6,557 nucleotides of DNA. Source: DASVEE01 sp036399695 (GTDB taxonomy: Bacteria > Acidobacteriota > Thermoanaerobaculia > Gp7-AA8). The notes under the pieces were generated by a model. That model had not been told where the DNA came from. It saw only the letters and a program-made list of their open reading frames with translations, and made no database searches. Positions within the stretch are counted from its first letter, which is position 1, and every line of letters begins with the position of its first letter. The DNA lies in contig DASWMP010000057.1 of NCBI GenBank assembly GCA_036399695.1, positions 1 through 6,557 of the forward strand, given 5' to 3'. The position numbers and the translations under genes are program-made. Positions 1 through 6,376 of this stretch are shown piece by piece.

Positions 1-64
1 AATTGGTGCCGACGCCATCCCATGTGGCGCCCAGCGGATAAGGACGGCCAGGCCAGATTCGCAC
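1..64 (-). CDS. glgX: Glycogen debranching enzyme (GlgX/TreX type), N-terminus only
   Basis: Only the first 21 codons lie inside the window; the gene runs off the left edge on the minus strand. It starts with GTG at 64-62 and reads V-R-I-WPGRPYPLGATWDG-VGTN. This matches the conserved opening of GlgX/TreX-type isoamylase-family debranching enzymes (typically a PGxPxPLGAxxDGxGxNF run leading into the CBM48 beta-sandwich). Such enzymes hydrolyse alpha-1,6 branch points of glycogen or limit dextrin in the cytoplasm. An AAAGGAAA ribosome-binding sequence six bases upstream supports the GTG start. It is divergent from lepA with about 219 bases between the starts. The catalytic GH13 domain is not visible, so the choice between GlgX, TreX and another CBM48/GH13 relative is inference. 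The identity rests on the N-terminal motif alone, but that motif is distinctive. Confidence 0.85.
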   Translation of the reverse strand, partial: MRIWPGRPYPLGATWDGVGTN

Positions 65-70
65 TGCGGA

Positions 71-78
71 TTTCCTTT
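71..78 (-). promoter_or_regulatory. Ribosome-binding site of the glgX-type gene
   Basis: On the minus strand AAAGGAAA lies six bases before the GTG at 64. It is the best purine tract upstream and fixes the start of the partial debranching-enzyme gene, whose reading frame would otherwise be easy to overlook. Confidence 0.6.
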
Positions 79-121
79 CGATGCAGGACTCGCACGCGGG
101 CTCCGCAAAGGCCTTGCCACT

Positions 122-250
122 GGGAGTTGGGCGGTTGGCGGTTGGGCGGTTGGGCGGAGGAGGGTGGCCATGGTCCTTCGCCGCTCCGGCATATCGGTTA
201 ACTGTGTCTCCGCCCAACTGCCAACCGCCAACTGCCAACCGCCAACTCCC
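122..250. repeat. Inverted pair of GTTGG(G)CG heptad tandem repeats, between glgX and lepA
   Basis: The left arm (122-159) is made of four GTTGG(G)CG units at 126-156. The right arm (208-250) is the complementary series CGCCCAAC, TGCCAAC, CGCCAAC, TGCCAAC, CGCCAAC. The outer ends GGGAGTTGG (122-130) and CCAACTCCC (242-250) match perfectly, as do the inner ends (149-159 and 208-218, 11 bp). The middle registers can slip because the units are repetitive. The spacer 160-207 is unique. A second locus of the same unit lies at 3948-4099. The structure could fold as a large hairpin in DNA or in a leader transcript of either flanking gene. I see no coding capacity; peptides such as PPTANRQL from this stretch are repeat translations. 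The repeat and pairing are directly visible; any function is unknown. Confidence 0.85.
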
Positions 251-283
251 CCGTGGGATGACAAACCGAGCGGTTCGTGTTAG

Positions 284-2095
<1,812 letters not shown>

Positions 2096-2114
2096 AGACG
2101 GCGGGTGTTCGAGT

Positions 2115-2271
2115 GTTTGGAGTGCGGCAGCGACGCTTCATCAGCTGCCGCTTTCAGATAGCGGAAGCGTCGAGCTTCCGCCGTTACTCGTGCACGCCAC
2201 GTGGGCCGCGGCTCGACGCCGCGGCTGTGGGAAAGCGGCAGCTGGTGAAGCGTCGCTGCCGCACTCCAAAC
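2115..2271. repeat. 157-base palindromic element: 41-bp inverted repeat with nested hairpins
   Basis: Positions 2115-2155 and 2231-2271 are inverted copies over 41 bases with a single mismatch (2141 T against 2245 G). The element also contains four consecutive 8-bp perfect hairpins: GCGGCAGC/GCTGCCGC (2124-2131 with 2144-2151), GCGGAAGC/GCTTCCGC (2161-2168 with 2174-2181), GCCGCGGC/GCCGCGGC (2205-2212 with 2218-2225), and GCGGCAGC/GCTGCCGC (2235-2242 with 2255-2262). The loops of the two inner hairpins, GTCGA and TCGAC, are complementary to each other, as are the outer loops apart from one base. It begins 20 bases after the lepA stop. There is no transposase and no T-tract after the stems. 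It resembles a non-autonomous palindromic repeat (REP/MITE-like). It could incidentally end lepA transcription or protect its 3' end. The structure is read directly; its origin and role are inference. Confidence 0.88.
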
Positions 2272-2437
2272 TTTGCGGTCTTGTATGTGTGGCACTCCGA
2301 GATGGTGATGCCGCTCACATCCGCCGAATAACCTGGCACTCATCTCGCTCTTTGGTCGAAATGCGGCGGCGCGGTTTTGGCCGGCGCGACTGAGATGAAA
2401 TGATTGATTGCGAGATGCCGTACGTTGAGGTGATCCC

Positions 2438-2464
2438 TCGATTTCTTCGACACACTGAAATCGA
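2438..2464. promoter_or_regulatory. 8-bp perfect inverted repeat upstream of the exported-protein gene
   Basis: TCGATTTC at 2438-2445 is perfectly inverted as GAAATCGA at 2457-2464 with an 11-base spacer. The arms are more AT-rich than their surroundings, and the pair lies about 97 bases before the start codon at 2561. It could be a dimeric regulator's operator or a leader hairpin. The symmetry is visible; the function is not demonstrated. Confidence 0.3.
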
Positions 2465-2538
2465 CTTCACTGGAGAGGTTCGCGCCCGAACGAGCTCCAC
2501 CCAGTAGGCCAGCGCAGGTTGTTGAGGATTGACTGATC

Positions 2539-2556
2539 TCCTCCCCGGCGGGAGGA
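2539..2556 (+). promoter_or_regulatory. Hairpin burying the ribosome-binding site of the gene at 2561
   Basis: TCCTCCC (2539-2545) pairs perfectly with GGGAGGA (2550-2556) around the four-base loop CGGC. The 3' arm is the Shine-Dalgarno sequence of the next gene, ending four bases before its ATG. In the folded mRNA the ribosome-binding site would be wholly double-stranded, so translation may depend on temperature, a competing upstream structure or a bound factor. The pairing is seen directly; regulation is inferred. Confidence 0.5.
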
Positions 2557-2560
2557 ACCC

Positions 2561-3205
2561 ATGAAATCTTCGAAGCTGTTCCTTGCTACTACCACCACCC
2601 TCCTCATCGCCGCTGCCGCCCAGGCCGCGAGCGTCAACATGGATGATCCGCGGCGCGCGCTCGGGCGCGAAGACGACGTCAGGGTCGATGCCCAGATCTT
2701 CCAGGAAACCGTCTCCTCCGGTTCGCCGATCGCCGTCACGTATCAGATCCAGAACCTGACGGCGTCCACCGTGGCCATCGCCGCGAAGACCGCCTCGGCC
2801 ACGTACGATCCGGAGACGCAGACCATCACCGTCTCGATCGGTTCCGAAGTGCCGGACTCCGGCCACATGCCGCAGCTCGTGACCATCGCGCCGGGCGAGA
2901 AGAAGACGCTGCAGGTCGCGGCGACGCCGCAGTTCGTGCTGCCGCGCGTGCAGTCGCCGTACGTCAGCGCGCCCCGCTACGTGCAGGTGAAGGTGAACAT
3001 CCTCCGCCATCTCGAGCCGTTCGTCCCGCTCATCGAGCGTCAGGGCAAGTCGCCGAATCAGCGCATCGCGCTTTCGGACGAGCTGTTCGACCGCTGGCTC
3101 GAGAGCAACGACGCGATCTTCCTCAACGCCATCCCGGTGCGCTGGCAGGCGCGTGACAAGAGCGCCATGCCGGACGCCGAGCGCCGCAGCCGCGGCTCTT
3201 TCTGA
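2561..3205 (+). CDS. Exported protein of unknown function, signal peptide I (paralogue of the next gene)
   Basis: I do not recognise this 214-residue protein as a named family. It has a clear Sec signal peptide: basic K2/K5, a hydrophobic core at about 6-20, and AQA at 20-22 as a likely signal-peptidase I site, giving a soluble periplasmic or secreted product. The mature part opens with an MDDPRR...G-E-DDVR-DA block (27-44). It then has alternating hydrophobic strands (about 45-150), including TYDPET (81-86), GSEVP (94-98) and LVTIAPGEKK (106-115), a beta-rich pattern that would suit an Ig-like sandwich (inference). A helical C-terminal part follows, with NAIPVRW (189-195) and a basic tail. 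The same blocks recur in order in the gene at 3310, so the two are tandem paralogues. The ATG is preceded by GGGAGGA, unusually placed inside a hairpin. No cysteine or catalytic motif is apparent. Confidence 0.88.
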   Translation: MKSSKLFLATTTTLLIAAAAQAASVNMDDPRRALGREDDVRVDAQIFQETVSSGSPIAVTYQIQNLTASTVAIAAKTASATYDPETQTITVSIGSEVPDSGHMPQLVTIAPGEKKTLQVAATPQFVLPRVQSPYVSAPRYVQVKVNILRHLEPFVPLIERQGKSPNQRIALSDELFDRWLESNDAIFLNAIPVRWQARDKSAMPDAERRSRGSF

Positions 3206-3225
3206 GCAGAATGGAAACGCCGGGC

Positions 3226-3259
3226 GTGTGAAGCTGCGGGATTTGTCGCAACTTCACAC
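3226..3259 (+). terminator. 13-bp hairpin between the two paralogous genes
   Basis: GTGTGAAGCTGCG (3226-3238) is inverted at 3247-3259 with one mismatch and an 8-base loop. It begins 20 bases after the stop at 3205 and ends 37 bases before the next gene's ribosome-binding site. No T-run follows, so it is not a classical intrinsic terminator. It may slow or end transcription, protect the upstream mRNA's 3' end, or serve as an operator for the second gene. Confidence 0.4.
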
Positions 3260-3296
3260 CGGCGGCTGCGCGGGGCGTTATCCTCGTCGACGTAGC

Positions 3297-3305
3297 AAGG
3301 AGGAG
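3297..3305 (+). promoter_or_regulatory. Strong ribosome-binding site fixing a GTG start
   Basis: AAGGAGGAG lies four bases before the GTG at 3310. It is a near-perfect anti-16S match and settles the GTG as the start of the lipoprotein gene, which otherwise has no nearby ATG at its N-terminus. Confidence 0.75.
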
Positions 3306-3309
3306 CCCC

Positions 3310-3945
3310 GTGAAACCCTATGCCCTAGTCGCAACGCTGCTGTTCCTCACCGCGTGCGCATCGCAGCCTGTCAGCATGGACGAGCCGCGGCGCGTGGTCG
3401 GCACCGAGAACGACGTACGCATCGACGCCGAAGTCTTCGGCGAAAAGATCGCCTCGAGCCAGACGCTCGCCATCAAGTACGACATCACGAACAACCGGTC
3501 GATGCCCATCGCCGTCGCCGACATGATCCCGGCCACGACGTACGACGCGGAGACGCGCGTCGTCACCGTGAGCCTCGGCTCGGAAGTGCCCGGTGCGGAG
3601 CTGCTGCCGCGGCTCGTCACCATCGCGCCGGGTGAGAAGAAAAGCTTCACCGTCGGCGCGCGCATGAACTTTCCGGTCATCAGCGCCTACGGCGTCCCGG
3701 CGCCGAATCAGCTCCGTCTCAAGCTCAACTTCCTCGGCAACACGAAAGAATTCTCGCAGTTGCTCAACATCAGCGAGAAAGCCGTGCACGACAAGCAGCT
3801 CGCCGATCAGCTCTTTCCCGTCTGGGTCGAGCAGAACGAGGTCGTGCTGACGAACACGCTCCCGATGCGCTGGGGTGCTGCCGATCCCTCGCTCATGCCG
3901 GCCGACATGCGTGGCGGGCGGCGCAGCACCGGCGGCAGACCGTAA
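3310..3945 (+). CDS. Lipoprotein of unknown function (paralogue of the preceding gene)
   Basis: This 211-residue protein starts at GTG. Its signal sequence ends in the lipobox LTAC (13-16), so Cys16 should be lipidated and the protein anchored in a membrane, by analogy in the cell envelope. The mature part repeats the blocks of the preceding protein in the same order: SMDEPRR (22-28), G-T-E-N-DVRIDA (31-40), TYDAET (77-82), VSLGSEVP (87-94), LVTIAPGEKK (102-111), NTLPMRW (182-188) and a final MP followed by a Gly/Arg-rich tail. The central region is predicted beta-rich from the alternating pattern. The protein family is unknown to me and no enzymatic motif is visible. The two genes are 104 bases apart with a hairpin between them and a separate strong ribosome-binding site, so they may be co-transcribed or separately controlled. 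The change from signal peptidase I to lipoprotein export is the clearest difference between the copies. Confidence 0.9.
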   Translation: MKPYALVATLLFLTACASQPVSMDEPRRVVGTENDVRIDAEVFGEKIASSQTLAIKYDITNNRSMPIAVADMIPATTYDAETRVVTVSLGSEVPGAELLPRLVTIAPGEKKSFTVGARMNFPVISAYGVPAPNQLRLKLNFLGNTKEFSQLLNISEKAVHDKQLADQLFPVWVEQNEVVLTNTLPMRWGAADPSLMPADMRGGRRSTGGRP

Positions 3946-3947
3946 AA

Positions 3948-4099
3948 GCAGTTGGCGGTAGGCAGTTGGCGGTAGGCAGGAAAAAAACAGTCCGCGTGCG
4001 ATGTCCGCACACACGGCAAGGCGGCTGGTAGTTGGGGGCGCAGTAGAGATCGTTCTCACGAGTCTCTACTGCCAACCGCCAACTGCCAGCCGCCAACTC
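3948..4099. repeat. Second locus of the GTTGGCG heptad repeat family, inverted arms
   Basis: The left arm contains two exact copies of a 14-base unit, GTTGGCGGTAGGCA, at 3951-3964 and 3965-3978. The right arm (4069-4099) is the complementary type, with CTGCCAACCGCC and AACTGCC-type units. The arms are built from the same heptads as the pair at 122-250 but with a different unit order and a different spacer, so they are related but not copies of one insertion. The locus fills most of the gap between two convergent genes, starting three bases after the stop at 3945 and ending five bases before the stop of the STAS gene. An A7 run sits at 3981-3987. Peptides containing PTAN or LPPTA repeats on the minus strand are translations of this repeat, not genes. 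Confidence 0.85.
4020..4094. terminator. Long imperfect hairpin between convergent genes
   Basis: Bases 4020-4049 and 4063-4094 are inverted. The inner 10 bp are perfect (GCAGTAGAGA at 4040-4049 with TCTCTACTGC at 4063-4072), and the outer GGCGGCTGG (4020-4028) matches at 4086-4094. It stands about 75 bases beyond the plus-strand gene and just after the minus-strand STAS gene, where a bidirectional terminator is expected. No T-run directly follows on either strand; on the minus strand a T7 (3987-3981) lies about 33 bases further on, after a 5-bp stem (GTGCG/CGCAC, 3996-4010). The termination role is therefore only an inference. Confidence 0.4.
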
Positions 4100-4103
4100 G
4101 TCT

Positions 4104-4439
4104 CTAGTAACTCTTCAGAGCTTCGGGCTCGTTTTCGTAGACTTCGAAGACGGTGATGAGCTGGGTGACGTGGAGCAGCTCGTTGAGCTTTGCGGGGAGG
4201 TGGAGGAGCTTGAGCTTGCCGCCACGGTTCGTCACGGTCGTGAACGAGCCGACGAGCTCGCCGATGCCGGACGAGTCGATCGTCGTGACGCCGCTCATGT
4301 CGAGCAGGAGATTCGTCTTCCCGCTGTTCATCGCATTCATGATGACCTCGCGGAGCTGGGTATCTCCCGATCCGATCGTGATCTTCCCCTGAAGATTGAT
4401 CACCTCGACGCCGTCGACGGTCCGAGTAGTCGCTTTCAT
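4104..4439 (-). CDS. STAS-domain anti-sigma factor antagonist (RsbV/SpoIIAA type)
   Basis: The protein is 111 residues from the ATG at 4439, normal for a single-domain antagonist. This start is preferred over an in-frame upstream ATG at 4496 because AAGGAG stands six bases before it (4451-4446) and the extra 19 residues are Lys/Arg/Ser-rich and overlap the upstream gene. The STAS fold is plain: a strand with VINLQGKI (13-20), LLLDMSGVTTID (44-55), then the signature DSSGIG (55-60). Ser56, directly after Asp55, is the position phosphorylated by the partner kinase in RsbV/SpoIIAA. GGKLKLLHLP (73-82) and a C-terminal helix follow. In the unphosphorylated state such proteins bind the RsbW-type kinase and release its target. 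The gene lies 19 bases downstream of that kinase gene, so the two are almost certainly one operon. The released target (sigma factor or other) is not in the window. Confidence 0.93.
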   Translation of the reverse strand: MKATTRTVDGVEVINLQGKITIGSGDTQLREVIMNAMNSGKTNLLLDMSGVTTIDSSGIGELVGSFTTVTNRGGKLKLLHLPAKLNELLHVTQLITVFEVYENEPEALKSY

Positions 4440-4445
4440 CCTTCT

Positions 4446-4451
4446 CTCCTT
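4446..4451 (-). promoter_or_regulatory. Ribosome-binding site deciding the STAS start
   Basis: AAGGAG on the minus strand is six bases from the ATG at 4439. It supports the 111-residue form over the longer frame starting inside the kinase gene. Confidence 0.65.
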
Positions 4452-4458
4452 GCCTCTG

Positions 4459-4914
4459 TCAGACTTTCCCGCTGGCGATGCCGTTCCCTTTGCCAAGGTT
4501 CTTGGTCATCACCAGTGACGTTCCACCGTTGTCGTGGAACGAGTAGTGGACTTCATCCATGAACGTCTTCATGTAGAAGATGCCGCGGCCGCTCGTCTTC
4601 ATCAGATTCTGCGGGTTGAGCGGATCGCTGACCTGCGCGGGGTCGAACCCCTGACCCTCGTCCGAGATCCTGATCTCGAGCTCGAGGCCTCGCAGGTCGA
4701 AAGTGGCGAACACCTTCTTCCGGACATCCAGTTTGTTGCCGTGCTTGATGGCGTTGGCGACGGCCTCGCGGACGGCCATCCCGATCCAGTGCGAGCCATC
4801 TTCGTCGACACCTGCGTTTTCACACAGGTGTTCGGCGATCACCTGAACCAGTTCGATATTCTCGAATCGGCTGCTGATCGTAATCTCGATCCGCTCGCTG
4901 TCGCCACGCTCCAT
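4459..4914 (-). CDS. RsbW-like anti-sigma factor / serine kinase (GHKL ATPase)
   Basis: This is a 151-residue single-domain HATPase_c protein of the RsbW/SpoIIAB type, usual family length. The ATP-binding motifs are in order: N-box REAVANAIKHGN (49-60; Glu50, Asn54, Asn60), G1 DEGQGFD (85-91), G2 SGRGIFYMK (108-116) and G3 GGTSL (130-134). No transmembrane or receiver segment is present, so it is cytosolic and acts by binding partners. Such proteins hold a sigma factor inactive and phosphorylate a STAS antagonist on serine. The STAS gene 19 bases downstream is the obvious substrate. Related proteins in phyla rich in PP2C phosphatases can also regulate non-sigma targets, so the actual target is unknown. 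The start at 4914 gives the expected RIEITI...NIELVQ opening, but its ribosome-binding site (CAGGTC right before ATG) is weak. Confidence 0.92.
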   Translation of the reverse strand: MERGDSERIEITISSRFENIELVQVIAEHLCENAGVDEDGSHWIGMAVREAVANAIKHGNKLDVRKKVFATFDLRGLELEIRISDEGQGFDPAQVSDPLNPQNLMKTSGRGIFYMKTFMDEVHYSFHDNGGTSLVMTKNLGKGNGIASGKV

Positions 4915-4952
4915 GACCTGAATCGCCCGGCATTCTAAGTGAACGGAATGGC
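4915..4952. promoter_or_regulatory. 38-base divergent intergenic region
   Basis: Only 38 bases separate the starts of the leftward kinase gene and the rightward protease gene. This is too short for two independent full promoters plus leaders, so at least one promoter must lie inside the opposite gene's 5' end or the two overlap. No clear -35/-10 pair was found. If the protease begins at the later ATG (4980) the gap becomes 65 bases. Confidence 0.35.
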
Positions 4953-6101
4953 GTGCGCAAACCGCCCGTTCCGCTCCGCATGTCGAGACGCCTCGCCGCG
5001 CCCTTGTTTCTCTTCCTCGTCGCCTCGTCCTGCCTTGCTGCCAGCGACCTCGAGCCTCACCTCCGCAGCGTAGAGCAGATCCGGGGCCGGAAGTTCGTCA
5101 CCGAGGTGAAAAATGTGACGATCGACCGCTCCGAGCTCCCTAAACGTCTCGAAGAACAGATGAAGAAGGAGATGCCCTACTCGCCGGAAGACTGGGGCAT
5201 CATCCTCCGGTCGCTCCAGCTTGTCGATGGGGATACGAAAGACATCCTTCCGAAGCTCATCGACCTGTACGAGAGCCAGGTCCTCGCTTTCTACGATCCG
5301 AAGACGCACGTCTATTACTCCATCAAGCAGCTCCCGAAGTTCGATACAGACCTGCCGGTCGACCCCAAAATGCTCGAGGCCACGGTAGTCGTGCACGAAC
5401 TGATGCACGCCCTGCAGGACCAGCACTGGAACATCGGCGAGAAGACCGAAGCCCTCAAGAACAACACCGACGCCAGCATGGCCTATCACGCCCTGCTCGA
5501 AGGGGAAGCCTCCTTCGTGATGATGGCCGACATGGTCGGCAAGATGGGCGTGAAGATCGACGACATCGTCAAGAACGACGCGATGTTCAGCAGCATGGCG
5601 GCCGCCGCGGCCAGCCAGGCCATGACCAGCGGCGATGCGCCGAAGTACTTCGTCGAGGCGCTCGCCTTCCCTTATCTCAAAGGACTCGAGTTCGTGATCG
5701 CCGCCTACAAGCGCGGCGGCTGGAAAGAGCTCGACCGCATCCACGCCAATCCGCCGCGCTCGACGCGCGAGATCCTCCATCCCGAGGATTACTTCAACCG
5801 CGTGAAGCTGGCGAACTTCGACTCCAAGTGGCAGCAGGACCTGCCGGGCGTCATCTCCGTCGAGCGCCTTGGTGAGTTCCACTGGACGTATCTCCTCGGC
5901 AAGGACGCGGCGCGCGGCTGGACCGGAGACCGTGTGGCCGTCGCCAGGAACGGCACCGTCATCGCCGAGACGACGTGGGAGTCGCCCGAGCGCGCCAAAG
6001 TCTTCGCCGACGCCTACGGCGCGTTCCTCAAGGGCCGCGGCCTCGAAGCCAAAGTGACGCAGGACGGCGCCACGGTGCGCGCCAGCTACGTGGCCAAATG
6101 A
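4953..6101 (+). CDS. Exported HExxH zinc metalloprotease candidate
   Basis: The 382-residue protein has an N-terminal Sec signal: a basic stretch (RKPPVPLRMSRR) and hydrophobic LAAPLFLFLVA, then SSCLA-AS near 25-31. This fits signal peptidase I cleavage or, less well, a degenerate lipobox at Cys27. The catalytic signature is HELMH (His148, Glu149, His152) in VVVHELMHALQDQHW. About 30 residues later ALLEGEASFVM supplies Glu183/Glu185, a likely third zinc ligand as in gluzincin-type peptidases. An upstream QVLAFYDPKTHVYY segment (109-122) and a later PPRSTREILHPEDY block (267-280) recur in uncharacterised HExxH proteins I recall, so a protease family is well supported although the substrate is not. 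The start is uncertain: GTG at 4953 has a poor ribosome-binding site, and the ATG at 4980 (373 residues, MSRRLAAP) also gives a good signal peptide. It overlaps the next gene by four bases. Confidence 0.88.
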   Translation: MRKPPVPLRMSRRLAAPLFLFLVASSCLAASDLEPHLRSVEQIRGRKFVTEVKNVTIDRSELPKRLEEQMKKEMPYSPEDWGIILRSLQLVDGDTKDILPKLIDLYESQVLAFYDPKTHVYYSIKQLPKFDTDLPVDPKMLEATVVVHELMHALQDQHWNIGEKTEALKNNTDASMAYHALLEGEASFVMMADMVGKMGVKIDDIVKNDAMFSSMAAAAASQAMTSGDAPKYFVEALAFPYLKGLEFVIAAYKRGGWKELDRIHANPPRSTREILHPEDYFNRVKLANFDSKWQQDLPGVISVERLGEFHWTYLLGKDAARGWTGDRVAVARNGTVIAETTWESPERAKVFADAYGAFLKGRGLEAKVTQDGATVRASYVAK

Positions 6102-6376
6102 ACGTCGACTTCGCGAACCTGACGGCCGACCTGCTCTCCGGCGTCTTCCGCCAGAACCTGGAGGAAGAGCTGGCCGCCGGTTTCCGCCAGATCCACGACT
6201 TGGGCGAGCGTCTCCCGACGGCATCGCATTACGCCTCCCAGATCGCCGAGATCGTGAACCGCGGGGCGGGAGACGGGTTGCCGGCCGAGCTGAAGTTCGA
6301 GCTCTATCAGGAGATTCTCCTGGCCTGCGAGAACGCCCGCGCCACGGTCCTCGGCGAAGAGCCCAAGCCGTCGTAA
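6098..6376 (+). CDS. Small helical protein of unknown function, coupled to the metalloprotease
   Basis: The start ATG at 6098 overlaps the protease stop as ATGA, the arrangement of translational coupling, so this 92-residue gene very probably depends on ribosomes finishing the protease. I do not recognise the family. The sequence is mostly amphipathic helix: DLLSGVFRQNLEEELAAGFR (11-30), then SHYASQIAEIVNR (43-55) and ELKFELYQEILLACENARATVL (64-85). It has one Cys (77), an acidic bias and a short GEEPKPS tail. There is no signal peptide or membrane segment, so it should stay in the cytoplasm while its neighbour is exported; a direct inhibitor role in the periplasm is therefore unlikely unless it leaves by another route. 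A longer upstream frame with GTG/ATG starts inside the protease gene is less convincing. Confidence 0.75.
   Translation: MNVDFANLTADLLSGVFRQNLEEELAAGFRQIHDLGERLPTASHYASQIAEIVNRGAGDGLPAELKFELYQEILLACENARATVLGEEPKPS

Larger units (their letters stand above)
2272..2560. other. Gene-free stretch / probable leader of the downstream exported-protein gene
   Basis: No reading frame here looks like a real gene: the short open frames lack ribosome-binding sites or recognisable sequence. No tRNA or rRNA segment was seen. The stretch contains three inverted repeats: TCATCTC/GAGATGA (2340-2346 with 2392-2398), TCGATTTC/GAAATCGA (2438-2445 with 2457-2464), and the ribosome-binding-site hairpin at 2539-2556. 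It must also hold the promoter of the gene at 2561, but I cannot name a convincing -35/-10 pair. Confidence 0.5.

Noticed and set aside
122..250. A CRISPR array suggested by the repeated units near lepA
   Set aside because: The units are only 7-8 bases, directly adjacent without spacers, and appear as inverted arms; no cas gene is present.
2272..2540. A tRNA or other known RNA gene or riboswitch in the long leader
   Set aside because: No cloverleaf, CCA end or conserved riboswitch core was found; the hairpins seen are short and isolated.
4440..4496. N-terminal extension of the STAS protein to the ATG at 4496
   Set aside because: The 19 extra residues are low-complexity basic and overlap the kinase gene's 3' end, while the ATG at 4439 has a good AAGGAG at six bases and gives the standard domain length.
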